Assembly (NCBI GenBank): GCA_023439045.1
Contig: JAEXOY010000015.1
Location: forward strand, 186,001 to 250,000
Length of the DNA: 64,000 nt
Reading direction: 5' to 3'
From: Bacillota bacterium
GTDB lineage: Bacteria > Bacillota > Clostridia > Acetivibrionales > DSM-1351
The translations under genes and the position numbers were made by a program. Shown piece by piece: positions 44,629 to 54,129 of the stretch (position 1 is the first letter of the stretch; the number at the start of each line of letters is the position of its first letter). The notes under the pieces are model-generated. The model saw only the letters and a program-made list of their open reading frames with translations. It was not told where the DNA came from and did not search any database.

Positions 44629-45583
44629 ATTGTACCTCCTTTACTATTTCAATAAGTTCGGTATCAGATAGACTCTTGCCCCACAATATGCTTTTTTCTT
44701 TTACATGTTCTAAAATATCGCATATATTGAGGGACTGGATATCTACTCCAAGCTCTATCAACTTTAATGTAATAGCTGCTTTTCCAGAATGCTTTCCTAC
44801 TATTATAGAACGTTGTGCACCAACTATAGAAGGATCATAGGGTTCATAGGTCAGTGGGTTTTTTCTTACCCCGTCTGCATGAACACCGGCTTCCACCATA
44901 AAAATTCTGCTTCCGATTATTGGTTTGTTTTCGGGGATAAATCTTGCGGTCATATCCTCAAAGAGTATTTTTATGTCCTGAAAAATGCTTAAATCCTGAT
45001 TTGGCTTATATCTTGAGTTAATTCTTAAGGCCATAATTACTTCTTCTATTGCAGAAAAGCCTCCTATTCCTGCAAAGCTGCAAACTACATCTGAGTTTCC
45101 TTGAAGAATCCACTGCGTAGCTATTGCGGTTGCACAATAGTGGCTATTTTGAGGACATAACTCAATCCGTCCTGAGAATGTATGCCTAATAATATCCATA
45201 TAATGAGAATAATCATGGCACATTAGATCGTCTAAACCTGTAATACGTACCTTCTCAGCGTTTGAATATTGCCTAAGATTGTGCATCTCACGGATGTCAT
45301 TCACCTGAAATTCATATGTAAAGCTGTTATCTACAGAATAATTTCCGTGTCGCAATACAAAATGATTGAATCTAGTGTGTTTTGCTGCTTCATGGGGTGT
45401 ATTAACAGACAAAACATAATTGATTCCATCCGGTAGGCATTCAATCTTATTGATTAAGGCTACAGGGAGTTCAATTGTTTTAACCCCAACTTGTGCTATC
45501 TTTTCACAGTAGCTGGTAATCTGACTACTGTTGACAAGCAAGGGGTCTATAGAAGCGAGTGTTTTGTCAATTATTCTAATCAT
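44600..45583 (-). CDS. nifV-omega: Homocitrate synthase, omega subunit
   Basis: A 327-residue protein related to the isopropylmalate/homocitrate synthase family. The first 240 residues form a degenerate barrel without the DTTLRDGEQ catalytic motif (here DKTLASIDP). The region VEAGVHADGVRKNPLTYEPYDP (split here, about 230-251) and GKHSGKAAI match the C-terminal communication domain of NifV. It likely supplies the accessory half to NifV-alpha. GAGGTG precedes the ATG, and the gene lies 25 bases after the ferredoxin gene. Confidence 0.88.
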   Translation of the reverse strand: MIRIIDKTLASIDPLLVNSSQITSYCEKIAQVGVKTIELPVALINKIECLPDGINYVLSVNTPHEAAKHTRFNHFVLRHGNYSVDNSFTYEFQVNDIREMHNLRQYSNAEKVRITGLDDLMCHDYSHYMDIIRHTFSGRIELCPQNSHYCATAIATQWILQGNSDVVCSFAGIGGFSAIEEVIMALRINSRYKPNQDLSIFQDIKILFEDMTARFIPENKPIIGSRIFMVEAGVHADGVRKNPLTYEPYDPSIVGAQRSIIVGKHSGKAAITLKLIELGVDIQSLNICDILEHVKEKSILWGKSLSDTELIEIVKEVQYAKAKERYS

Positions 45584-45608
45584 TAATTCACCTCACTTTG
45601 ATGAATAA

Positions 45609-45914
45609 TTAAATAAGCAGCTCCTTAACTCTGCCGCCACCCTCGATGTGTAAGTCCATTATCTTTGTAACATCATCAACCGAAACATTTCCGTACCAGA
45701 CACCCTCTGGGTATATCACTACTACAGGCCCCTTTTCACATATTCCGAAGCAGCCTGTATTAGATACAAGTACATCACCGCTTAAATCTCTGTCATCAAT
45801 CTCTTCCATAAACTTATTGATTATTTTTACCGAATCCTTTTGAAAGCAATAGCCTTTTTGCTGGCCATTAATTCTACAACTAGTGCACACTAAAATATGA
45901 TTTTTGATTTTCAT
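45609..45914 (-). CDS. Thioredoxin-like [2Fe-2S] ferredoxin
   Basis: A 101-residue protein beginning MKIKNHILVCTSCR at ATG 45914, with AAAGGGG nine bases upstream; ATG 45932 would put that site inside the gene. Cys at about 10, 23, 55 and 59 (CTSCR, GYCFQ, NTGCFGIC) fit the C. pasteurianum 2Fe-2S ferredoxin family, whose member interacts with the nitrogenase MoFe protein. Its position inside the nif series supports the same role. The C-terminal VIYPEGVWYGNVSVDDV is strongly conserved in that family. Confidence 0.88.
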   Translation of the reverse strand: MKIKNHILVCTSCRINGQQKGYCFQKDSVKIINKFMEEIDDRDLSGDVLVSNTGCFGICEKGPVVVIYPEGVWYGNVSVDDVTKIMDLHIEGGGRVKELLI

Positions 45915-45958
45915 AATTATTACCCCTTTCATGTTTTAATCCTTTTTGTTTATATGTG

Positions 45959-46050
45959 TTGATTCTGTTGTGTTAGCGCATTGATTTTATAGTGCTATAC
46001 ACCTTGAATTATTGTGTAGTACACTGTAATACTATTGTGCTATACACATT
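45959..46050. repeat. About 23-bp degenerate tandem repeat, four copies
   Basis: TTGA-TT-TAGTGCTATACACC-like units follow each other in the 125-base gap between nifN-B and the ferredoxin gene. The unit nearest nifN-B includes its stop codon (46040-46042). Confidence 0.75.
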
Positions 46051-49015
46051 GTTTGTTATTATCGGACATTGAGAATGCTGCTTTTTTTACAGCTTCTGAA
46101 ATCGTATCATAGGTTGTAATGACCTCAATTCCTACTTCCGCAAGCCTTTTGCTAGGGGCATTTCCTATTCTGAGAGTCAATATACCATCGCAGTCGGCTA
46201 CCGCCCTTATTAGGCTATCAATTTTTCCTTCGTCATCATCGCATTCTGAACCTGTGCAATATTTCTTTACCTGGCGCTTTTCTACATAGGCTACTTCACC
46301 GTCTTTTAATTCATATATATATAGCTCAGTTGCGTGCCCAAAGTGCTGATCAACTAGCAGGCCGCTTTTTGAAAATACCGCAAACCTGAGATTTTTAGAG
46401 CTAGCTGCATTAATATTGTAAGGGAGACTTCCATTAGTATTGCATGAGTTACTGGTGTTTGTGTTTGCATCACAACTGTTGTTTGAAGCCCAAGCGTTGA
46501 TAGAATCGCAGGTACCTCTTGAAGTACAAGTGCTGCAACCTGTATTAGCGCTACTGCTCGCGCCACAGCTTGTGTTAGTGCTACTGCTCGCGCTGCTAGT
46601 GCCACAGTTTATGTCAGTGCTACTGCTCGCGCTGCTAGTGCCACAGTTTATGTCAGTGCTACTGCTCGCGCTGCTAGTGCCACAGTTTATGTCAGTACTA
46701 CTGCTCGCGCTGCTAGTGCCACAGTTTATGTCAGTGCTACTGCTCGCGCTGCTAGTGCCACAACTTGTGTTTGTACCACAACCTCTAAATTCAATAGAAC
46801 TGTCCATATCCAGGGTGCCAACAGCATCAGCTCTACACTGCCTGCAATGGTACATCTGGTTGAGGTGTTCACCACATTTTTTTCTAATCTTTTGCAGCTC
46901 CTTGTTGCTGACAAGAGGAAGATTCTCAAATACACTGCCTTTGACCGGGATAAGTGGCATTATGTTTGAAACAAAGCAGCCAAGCTCCTTCACCTTTTTT
47001 ACGACCTCTTCAACATGCGTATCATTAATACCCGTAAGTAGAACGGTATTTACCTTACACACAACCCCTTTTGAAGATAGCAGCTTCAATCCTGCTAACT
47101 GATTTGCCAGAAGAATTGCAGCAGCAGTTTCTCCTGTATAGGTGGTACCTAAATAATCAATGTGCTTATAAATCTTTGCTCCAATAGCTGTATCTATTGC
47201 GTTTATAGTAATAGTTACATGTGATACTCCCAGTTTAACAATCTCATTTGCATAGAAGGGGAGCATTAATCCATTGGTTGACAGACAAAACGTAATATTG
47301 GGATCAGCCTTCCTTATGAGTGTTAAAGTCTTTTTTGTTTTTTCCCAATCAGCAAGTGCATCGCCTGGTCCTGCAATTCCTACAACAGATAAGTTGGGCA
47401 TCCTCTGTTTAACCGCCATGAATTTCTCGAGTGCCTTTTCCGGAGTTAATATCTCTGATGCTACTCCAGGTCTGCTTTCATTTGGACAGTCATACTTTCT
47501 TACACAGTAGTTACAGCTTATATTGCATTTAGGAGCCACTGGCAGGTGCATCCTGGCATGGTTGTGAGCATCTTTACTGTAGCAGGGATGTTTTGACGTT
47601 TTGGCTGCTATACTATGGGAGATGTCGGTAGAATTTCTTTCTGAAAAGAATTGCTTATGTATACGCTCTCTGAAGCCCTCTTTTATTTCTAGCAGCTTAT
47701 TGGTTATGCTATCCAACAATTGAAGTGAACCTTCATACCCCAAGGTGCGTATTCTTTGTCCACCAACTCTGTCATGTATTGGAAAGGTGCACCTTACAAG
47801 CGGTATTCCGAACTTTTCTTCGATCCTGCGTGCATCTGAACTTCCAATCATTATATTGGCCCCATGCTCAAGAGCATAGTTTTGTATATTAAGGAAGTCG
47901 GTATCATTGAGAATAACATATTTGTCGCTATCCGCTTTCTGAGTAACCATTACTATTTCGTCAATTGACTTATATCCAAGGTGCGGACAGTTGGAGCCCG
48001 TTGCAACCACCACCGGCATTATCCCGTTTTCACAACATAGCCTTACCATAGAATAAACAAAATCAGGTTCACCATAGACCACTGCTTTACCCTCACCATT
48101 GTACTTATGGGAGTCAATCATTGCGTCTAGGTATCGTCCCTTCTCTTTTTTTATTGCTTCAGGGATAGGTTTGCCGGATATAATGCATAGCTGCTCAATT
48201 AGAGCATTGGTATCTCTAATACCTATTGGCAAATTTAATCTTACATAAGGAACATTGTAAATATTACTCAGGTATTTGGCTGGAGATAACTTTTCTTCGA
48301 CAAAGGTACTTAACTCAAGGGTTACTTTTGCGCCTGCCATTTTTGAGATCTCATCAATTGATGTTCCAGAGGAAGGGAGCCTTTGGTATTGTTCACAATG
48401 CTCACCATCGAGATTTTCGGATATATCAGGCAAAAGTATATAGTCTATATCAAACATTTCTAGCAGCTGTTTCAGATAGCGCGTATCGGCAGGGGAGAGC
48501 AGAGAGGTAATAATGTTTACTTTATCATTTGGGTTGGTATCCATTTTAACATTTTCAATAATTGCCCTAAGAGCTGCCCAATAACCCTCAAACTGGGTTC
48601 CACCATACCCTGCAGTCTGTACAGGTATTATAGTAACATTGCAATCGGTATTTGTTTCAAGGAATTTATTAATGATTCTGCTGATATCTTCTCCGATAGT
48701 TTCAGCTAGGCAAGTAGTCGCAACGCCTATTACCTCTGGTGAGTACAATGTAATCAGATTTTTAATGCCCTTTATAAGATTGTCTTCTCCGCCATATACA
48801 GTTCCATGCTCTGTAAGAACAGAGGAGGCAATGTCAATAGGTTCGTTATAATGAGTTGCCATGTGTCGCCTAATATATGTGCTGCAGCCTTGCGAGCCGT
48901 GTAATATGGTCATACATTTACGAATACCATAAAATGCGCTGACAGCCCCCATTGGCATACACATCTTACATGGATTAATATTTAGGTTTACGATATTTCC
49001 TTCCACTATCCTCAC
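46040..49015 (-). CDS. nifN-B: NifN-NifB fusion, FeMo-cofactor assembly protein, with repeat insertion
   Basis: A 991-residue fusion. Residues 1-445 are NifN (GSQGCSTYIRRH, ATTCLAETIGEDI), which with NifE forms the cofactor scaffold. From about 480 follows NifB, a radical-SAM enzyme making NifB-co, with CNISCNYC (C497, C501, C504) and GIAGPGDALA. A Ser/Thr/Cys-rich stretch (about 749-870) contains five 13-residue units CGTSSASSSTDIN. The C-terminus (about 885-985) is a NifX/NafY-like cofactor-binding domain (FAVFSKSGLLVDQHFGHA). The fusion order is that of C. pasteurianum; the repeats explain the extra length. The start is GTG 49015, seven bases after the nifE stop, with only a weak ribosome site. 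Confidence 0.92.
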   Translation of the reverse strand: MRIVEGNIVNLNINPCKMCMPMGAVSAFYGIRKCMTILHGSQGCSTYIRRHMATHYNEPIDIASSVLTEHGTVYGGEDNLIKGIKNLITLYSPEVIGVATTCLAETIGEDISRIINKFLETNTDCNVTIIPVQTAGYGGTQFEGYWAALRAIIENVKMDTNPNDKVNIITSLLSPADTRYLKQLLEMFDIDYILLPDISENLDGEHCEQYQRLPSSGTSIDEISKMAGAKVTLELSTFVEEKLSPAKYLSNIYNVPYVRLNLPIGIRDTNALIEQLCIISGKPIPEAIKKEKGRYLDAMIDSHKYNGEGKAVVYGEPDFVYSMVRLCCENGIMPVVVATGSNCPHLGYKSIDEIVMVTQKADSDKYVILNDTDFLNIQNYALEHGANIMIGSSDARRIEEKFGIPLVRCTFPIHDRVGGQRIRTLGYEGSLQLLDSITNKLLEIKEGFRERIHKQFFSERNSTDISHSIAAKTSKHPCYSKDAHNHARMHLPVAPKCNISCNYCVRKYDCPNESRPGVASEILTPEKALEKFMAVKQRMPNLSVVGIAGPGDALADWEKTKKTLTLIRKADPNITFCLSTNGLMLPFYANEIVKLGVSHVTITINAIDTAIGAKIYKHIDYLGTTYTGETAAAILLANQLAGLKLLSSKGVVCKVNTVLLTGINDTHVEEVVKKVKELGCFVSNIMPLIPVKGSVFENLPLVSNKELQKIRKKCGEHLNQMYHCRQCRADAVGTLDMDSSIEFRGCGTNTSCGTSSASSSTDINCGTSSASSSTDINCGTSSASSSTDINCGTSSASSSTDINCGTSSASSSTNTSCGASSSANTGCSTCTSRGTCDSINAWASNNSCDANTNTSNSCNTNGSLPYNINAASSKNLRFAVFSKSGLLVDQHFGHATELYIYELKDGEVAYVEKRQVKKYCTGSECDDDEGKIDSLIRAVADCDGILTLRIGNAPSKRLAEVGIEVITTYDTISEAVKKAAFSMSDNNKQCV
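46577..46771 (-). repeat. 39-bp in-frame minisatellite in nifN-B, five units
   Basis: Units start at 46577, 46616, 46655, 46694 and 46733. Units 1-4 differ by a single base (AGTACTAC in unit 4); unit 5 diverges at its end. GC-rich words such as GCTCGCGCTGCTAG contrast with the AT-rich surroundings. Near-identity points to recent expansion. Confidence 0.97.
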
Positions 49016-49021
49016 TTCTTT

Positions 49022-50374
49022 CTATGCATTATTTTGTATATGCTGCCAAACAGGACTGTTGATTGAAAGATTAATCTCAGAGGTAAAATTTCTTATGCCC
49101 TCAAAACCTGCTAAGGGGTGCTTTCGCTCATGATTGTGATCACAAAAGGCAATACCTAGCTTATATGCAAGAGGTCTTTCCTTTACACCCCCTACCAAAA
49201 TATCAGCCCCCTTATCCTTTATAAAAGCCTCTAGTTCAGCAGGATTTGCATCGTCTAGAATAACAGTATCCTTATCAACAATGCTTTCAATAATCTGATA
49301 ATCTTCCTTTTTGCCAGTCTGGGTTCCGACTAGAACGGTCTTAATTCCAAGCTCATTGAACTGTCTTATTAGGGAAATTGCCTTGAAGCCTCCACCAACA
49401 TATATAGCAGCCTTTTTGCCCGTAAAATTATCTCGGTAGCCTTCTATAAACTGCTCAGCCATAATTTTTTCTTTTTGGCACAAATCTCTAGCTTGAGAGA
49501 TAACACATTCATCCTTAGTTGCATATGCTATTTTCATTATGGAGTCAATGGTATCGTGTATACCGTAGAAGCTTACCTTTATAAACGGTATATCCAGTTC
49601 CTCCTCCATTCTCTTTGCCAGATAAGTCATGGAGCCGGCACATTGTACTACATTAAGAGTTGCAGATGGAGCCTTTAGAAGTTCATGGTACCTTGAATCT
49701 CCGGTAATAGTAGAAATAACCTTGACACCTATTTTTTTCATGTACTCCTTGACTATCCACAGCTCTCCAGCTAGATTAAAGTCGCCAAGAATATTGATTC
49801 CCGGGGTCTTATTAACTACTTTATGGGGGGTGATTAATGACATGAGAGCGTCACACGCAAGCTTGTATCCCATAACCTTTGTTCCTGAAAACCCTGAGGA
49901 TTTAACAGGGATGACTCTAATGGAGTACTTTTTCTCGGCAGCTTTGCATACTGCATCAATATCATCTCCGATTACACCAACAATACAGGTTGCGTAGACA
50001 AAAATCAGTTTTGGATGGTATGTAAGCATCAGCTCGTCAATTGCCGCGGTCAGCTTTTTTTCACCACCAAAAATAACATCCTTTTCTCTCATGTCAGTTG
50101 AAAAACTATTTCTATAAATCTCTTCGTCGCTAGAGAGACTTCCTCTGATATCCCAAGTATAGCTCGCACAGCCGATGGGACCATGTACTATATGGAATGC
50201 ATCAGTGATTGGATTGAGCACAACCCTTGCTCCGCAATATACGCATGCTCGTTGGCTCACAGCGCCTGAAATACTTTCAGCTTCGCACCGAATGCCATCG
50301 CTCATATTACAGCCTGAGGAATATTTTATTGAGTTTTCTCTCTCATGCAGTATTTCTATTGTCGCATTGTTCAT
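49022..50374 (-). CDS. nifE: Nitrogenase FeMo-cofactor scaffold protein NifE
   Basis: A 450-residue homologue of NifD. ATG 50374 is chosen because the GGGAG site is eight bases away; ATG 50383 directly abuts it. The cluster-binding Cys lie in RACVYCGA, HGPIGCASYTW and YATCIVGVIGDD. With the NifN part of NifN-B it forms the E2N2 scaffold on which NifB-co matures to FeMo-co. It starts 35 bases after nifK. Confidence 0.93.
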   Translation of the reverse strand: MNNATIEILHERENSIKYSSGCNMSDGIRCEAESISGAVSQRACVYCGARVVLNPITDAFHIVHGPIGCASYTWDIRGSLSSDEEIYRNSFSTDMREKDVIFGGEKKLTAAIDELMLTYHPKLIFVYATCIVGVIGDDIDAVCKAAEKKYSIRVIPVKSSGFSGTKVMGYKLACDALMSLITPHKVVNKTPGINILGDFNLAGELWIVKEYMKKIGVKVISTITGDSRYHELLKAPSATLNVVQCAGSMTYLAKRMEEELDIPFIKVSFYGIHDTIDSIMKIAYATKDECVISQARDLCQKEKIMAEQFIEGYRDNFTGKKAAIYVGGGFKAISLIRQFNELGIKTVLVGTQTGKKEDYQIIESIVDKDTVILDDANPAELEAFIKDKGADILVGGVKERPLAYKLGIAFCDHNHERKHPLAGFEGIRNFTSEINLSINSPVWQHIQNNA

Positions 50375-50409
50375 ACTATCCATCTCCCTGTAGCTAACAA
50401 TATTGTTTA

Positions 50410-51774
50410 TTACATAACCATTTCCATATCTTGATCAGAACAGTCCCTATCCTGTCTATCCATTAATGTGTTGGTAATCATTTCGGCCAATCTGATACCG
50501 CCCTTATACCCAACAATAGGTAGGTATGAGTGTACGTATCTGTCAATTATGGGGAAGCCCACCCTTACAAAAGGTATATCTTCGGCTTTTGCTATATATT
50601 TACCGTGGGTGCCTCCCATAAGTAAATCCACCGGATCATTTTTTAGCCATTGATGAAGTTCAAACAAATCGGCTGATGCTTTCGCAATGCAATCCTCAAC
50701 CCCAAACTTCTCAAATAGCTGCTGAGCAAGGGTTTGAAAGCGTTCGCCTGGAGTACCAGTTACAAGATACTTTGGAATCATTCCTAGCTCAAGCACAAAT
50801 GCAGCAATTCCAAGCACTGTGTCTGGGTCACCATATATGGCTACAGTTTTATTGTGAGTATAAGGATGAGTGTCCAACATTATGTCCAGCAGCTGACCTC
50901 TTTCTTCCTCAATCTCATATGGTACTTCGTTCTTACTAAAACGCGAAAGAGCCATTATGAAATTATCTGTTGCATCTACACCGATAGGCAATGGAAGCGT
51001 TTTATAATCTACTCCACATTGACGTTTAAGTACATTTGCTTGCTCTGCAGTTGCTATTTCACCTAGGGCATATGATAATTCACAGTTACCAAGGTCTATG
51101 ATGTCGCTAATGAGTGTACCGCCCTTTGGATACATCTCATAGTTGCCTGTCATAGGGGCATCGAGAACACCGCTTGTATCGGGCAGCAATGTATATTTAG
51201 TACCTAGTAGCTCCGCAAGTCTCTTTAACTCGCGCATATCACCAGGATTGACAAAGCCAGGGAATATAGCAACTTTTCCGTTTTTTGTCTTTGTGTTTTT
51301 TGAGAGATACTTTATAAAACCACAAATCATATTTGAATATCCGGTGATATGAGAACCTACATAGCTTGGGGTATTGGTATGAACCATATACTTTCCTTCA
51401 GGAATGTCAATATCATTGATATAGGACCCCACGTCATCACCTATTGTTTCACTCAGACAAGTTGTATGTACTGCAATAATGTCTGGTTGGTATATCTCAA
51501 AAATATTTTTTGCTGCTGTTTTAAGATTTGAGCCCCCTCCAAAAACGGAAGCGCCCTCTGTAAATGAACTTGAGGAGGCAATAGCTGGCTCCTTGAAATG
51601 TCTAGTTAGATACATTCTGTGAAATGAACAGCACCCCTGTGAACCATGGCTGTGGGGCATGCACCTGTGTACCCCAAGTGCGGCATACATTGCGCCTACA
51701 GGCTGACAGGTCTTTGCAGGGTTTATTCTAAGTGCTGACCTTTCGGATACTTCTTTTGGCGTTAGATTAAGCAT
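50410..51774 (-). CDS. nifK: Nitrogenase MoFe protein beta chain
   Basis: A 454-residue protein starting MLNLTPKEVSERSALRINPA at ATG 51774, with GGAGGTG eight bases upstream. An ATG at 51807 in frame would add 11 residues and start inside nifD. P-cluster Cys are at 23 (KTCQPVGAMYAALG), 48 (HGSQGCC) and 106 (VHTTCLSET), spaced as in known NifK. The short N-terminus is the C. pasteurianum form. It overlaps nifD by 8 bp, so translation is coupled. Confidence 0.96.
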   Translation of the reverse strand: MLNLTPKEVSERSALRINPAKTCQPVGAMYAALGVHRCMPHSHGSQGCCSFHRMYLTRHFKEPAIASSSSFTEGASVFGGGSNLKTAAKNIFEIYQPDIIAVHTTCLSETIGDDVGSYINDIDIPEGKYMVHTNTPSYVGSHITGYSNMICGFIKYLSKNTKTKNGKVAIFPGFVNPGDMRELKRLAELLGTKYTLLPDTSGVLDAPMTGNYEMYPKGGTLISDIIDLGNCELSYALGEIATAEQANVLKRQCGVDYKTLPLPIGVDATDNFIMALSRFSKNEVPYEIEEERGQLLDIMLDTHPYTHNKTVAIYGDPDTVLGIAAFVLELGMIPKYLVTGTPGERFQTLAQQLFEKFGVEDCIAKASADLFELHQWLKNDPVDLLMGGTHGKYIAKAEDIPFVRVGFPIIDRYVHSYLPIVGYKGGIRLAEMITNTLMDRQDRDCSDQDMEMVM

Positions 51775-53362
51775 GTTTTTCACCTCCAAATTGCAATGTC
51801 CCTTCAAGAGTAGGGGCAGTTTTCCAAGGTGCCTTTACATATCCCCATGCAGGAGTATAGATTCCCATAATAATGTCTCTAGCAAAGTTTACGGCACCTT
51901 TGAAGCCAGCATATGGTCCACTGTAATCATAGGAATGTAGCTGCCTGGATAATACTCCATCTTTTTGAGCTATGTATTTATCCTTAATACCTGAAAAGAA
52001 TATATCGGGTTTTAAAAGCTTAAGTAATTCTTCTGTCTCAAAATGATTTAAATCATCTACCACAAATGAACCGGGAGACATATCCTTCATCATTCCATCA
52101 TATTGATTGAGAGGTATCTCTGACTTTAGTATTTCAAAACGCTCGGGAGTAAGAAATATCTTGTATTTATCAGGCACAGGCTCAACTGTAATAGACTCAA
52201 TATTCTTGCTGTCAGCATCTTCTTTTATGTCAGGAATAATATCTCTTCCTTCATAATCATCTCTATGAGCAAATTCATAGCCTGCCAGTATAGTGCTTAC
52301 TCCAAGATCATTTAGCAGCATCTGATAATGATGGGCTCTAGAACCTCCAACATATAGAGCGGCAGTTTTACCCTTGAGTTTTTCCCTGTAATGCTCCATG
52401 CTTTCTGAAATATCGTCAAGCTCTTCTGCAATGACCTCTTCAGTTCGTTCAATAAGCTCCTCGTCACCAAAGTATTTAGCCATATTTCTTAAAGATTTGA
52501 TTGTACTCTGAACACCTATAAAATTAACTTTAATCCAGTTGGTACCATATTTGGTATTAAGCATTTCTGCAATATAGTTAATAGAACGGTGGCACTGAAC
52601 TACATTTAAATCAGCAGTGTGGGCATTCTTTAATTCTTCAAAGCTGCCATCGCCTGTCATTACGGATATAATATTGTATCCAATTCTTTTGAGAATTCTT
52701 GAAATTTCCCAACCGTCACCGCCGATATTATACTCACCTAGAATGTTTATGGAATATTTTTGAGGAGCAATGTCTCCAGTGCCAATAATGTGCTTGATAA
52801 GTCCGTTGTTTGCAATGTGGTGTCCACCCGACTGGCTGACACCTTTATATCCCTCACAACTAAAAGCCAAAACCTTTTTTCCGTACAGTCTTTCTGATTC
52901 TGTAGCAATAGCGTGTATATCGTCACCTATAAGTCCTACCGGGCAGGTGGAACAAATCATTATGCACTTAGGATCAAATATTTCAACTACTTCCTTAATG
53001 GCCTGTCTGAGCTTTTTTTCGCCACCAAATACTACATCGGATTCCTGCATATCAGTAGAGAAACAGTATTCAAGAAAACTAACACCCTTTTCATCACTTA
53101 CTGCCTTGTGCCTTCTAGTACCCCAAGTATAAAATGCGCAACCAATAGGCCCATGTGTTATAACTGCAACGTCTTTTAGAGGGGAGAGAACAACACCCTT
53201 ACAGCCTGCATAACAACAGCCTCTGTGTGTCATTATTCCAGGAATTGCCCTTGTATTTGCAGATATGGGAGCAGGGTTCTCAGTTATCTCCACGATATGC
53301 TCTTTTCTATTTTTATAAACCTTCGCACTATATTTATTTAGAATGGTTTCTTTTATTTGCAT
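51767..53362 (-). CDS. nifD: Nitrogenase MoFe protein alpha chain
   Basis: A 531-residue protein. P-cluster Cys are C49, C75 (HGPIGCAFYTW) and C140 (CSTCPVGLIGDD). FeMo-co is held by C257 (NVVQCHRS) and the His of LHSYDYSGPY near the C-terminus; H181 (SGGHHIAN) and Q177 match the active-site residues. These mark a molybdenum nitrogenase rather than AnfD or VnfD. The length, with an insertion of about 50 residues around 370-430, is that of the clostridial subgroup. It lies 23 bases after nifI2. Confidence 0.96.
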   Translation of the reverse strand: MQIKETILNKYSAKVYKNRKEHIVEITENPAPISANTRAIPGIMTHRGCCYAGCKGVVLSPLKDVAVITHGPIGCAFYTWGTRRHKAVSDEKGVSFLEYCFSTDMQESDVVFGGEKKLRQAIKEVVEIFDPKCIMICSTCPVGLIGDDIHAIATESERLYGKKVLAFSCEGYKGVSQSGGHHIANNGLIKHIIGTGDIAPQKYSINILGEYNIGGDGWEISRILKRIGYNIISVMTGDGSFEELKNAHTADLNVVQCHRSINYIAEMLNTKYGTNWIKVNFIGVQSTIKSLRNMAKYFGDEELIERTEEVIAEELDDISESMEHYREKLKGKTAALYVGGSRAHHYQMLLNDLGVSTILAGYEFAHRDDYEGRDIIPDIKEDADSKNIESITVEPVPDKYKIFLTPERFEILKSEIPLNQYDGMMKDMSPGSFVVDDLNHFETEELLKLLKPDIFFSGIKDKYIAQKDGVLSRQLHSYDYSGPYAGFKGAVNFARDIIMGIYTPAWGYVKAPWKTAPTLEGTLQFGGEKHA

Positions 53363-53385
53363 CTAATTCACCTCCTATTTGCCGA

Positions 53386-53763
53386 TTATTCTTCTGTCAT
53401 CTGACCGTCCCTAACTCTATAGGTTTCAAAAATTGGTAACACAAAAATCTTTCCGTCACCGGGGTTGCCTGTAATATTGGTATCCATGATAGTCTTTACT
53501 ACTTTCCAGACATCTTCATCCTTAACTACAAGGGTGAATGCCCTTTTGGGTATCAGCCTGCCAGCCTCTGTCATATGCTCTCCAGCAGGAGATGTGGGCA
53601 ATTCGCCGGTATCAAGGACATACTGCAGGACATTTGCATCTACACTTTTTTTGCCTCTACCAAGTACCTTACGACAGGTAAATGCAGGGAAGCCATTGCT
53701 TGCTAATGCTTCTTTAGTCTGGTTTACTCTATTGAGTCTGACAATTGCCAAAACCTCTTTCAT
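53386..53763 (-). CDS. nifI2: Nitrogen regulatory PII-like protein NifI2
   Basis: A 125-residue PII-family protein with an N-terminal MKEVLAIVRLNR, a long T-loop region (KKSVDANVLQYVLDTGELPT, about 38-57) and the C-terminal NPGDGKIFVLPIFETYRVR. NifI1 and NifI2 together bind nitrogenase and switch it off when ammonium is high, sensing 2-oxoglutarate and ATP. Its place between nifH and nifD with nifI1 is the typical one. GGAGGTG precedes the ATG; 11 bases separate it from nifI1. Confidence 0.93.
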   Translation of the reverse strand: MKEVLAIVRLNRVNQTKEALASNGFPAFTCRKVLGRGKKSVDANVLQYVLDTGELPTSPAGEHMTEAGRLIPKRAFTLVVKDEDVWKVVKTIMDTNITGNPGDGKIFVLPIFETYRVRDGQMTEE

Positions 53764-53774
53764 AGCTACACCTC

Positions 53775-54101
53775 CTAAAGTCCCTTCTTTGCAGTACTGA
53801 TGGTATATGCTTCTTCTACCGGGGAAACGAATATTCTTCCATCACCGAAGTTTCCGTTTTCACCTGTCCTGGCAGTTCTCATAATTATCTTGACTACATC
53901 ATCTTTGTCTTCGTCATTTACGATCAAGATTAACATTTCTTTTGGAATCTCGTCGTAGTATACCTCTCCAACCTTTACACCCTTTTGTTTGCCACGCCCG
54001 TAAACATCCATCTTTGTCACTGCTGGGAAACCCGCGGATAGCAATTCTGATAGAACTGCGCCTACTTTCTGAGGTCTGATTATTGCTCTGATCATTACCA
54101 T
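53775..54101 (-). CDS. nifI1: Nitrogen regulatory PII-like protein NifI1
   Basis: A 108-residue PII-family protein starting at ATG 54101 (MVMIRAIIRPQK) with AAAGGAG eight bases upstream; an ATG at 54140 would start within nifH and precede the ribosome site. It has a short T-loop (YGRGKQKGVKVGEVYYDEIP, about 34-53) and the C-terminal GDGRIFVSPVEEAYTIST. It works with NifI2 in post-translational control of nitrogenase. It begins 28 bases after nifH. Confidence 0.93.
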   Translation of the reverse strand: MVMIRAIIRPQKVGAVLSELLSAGFPAVTKMDVYGRGKQKGVKVGEVYYDEIPKEMLILIVNDEDKDDVVKIIMRTARTGENGNFGDGRIFVSPVEEAYTISTAKKGL

Positions 54102-54129
54102 AAAATTCACTCCTTTCAATATGAAAAAA

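Noticed and set aside
46440..47102. A 220-codon open frame on the plus strand, rich in Leu/Val/Ala repeats, opposite nifN-B
   Set aside because: It is produced by reading the 39-bp minisatellite of nifN-B on the other strand; no ribosome site, and the nifN-B frame is clearly the coding one.
53386..54101. The two PII-like genes as glnB/glnK
   Set aside because: Location between nifH and nifD and their T-loop types identify them as NifI1 and NifI2.
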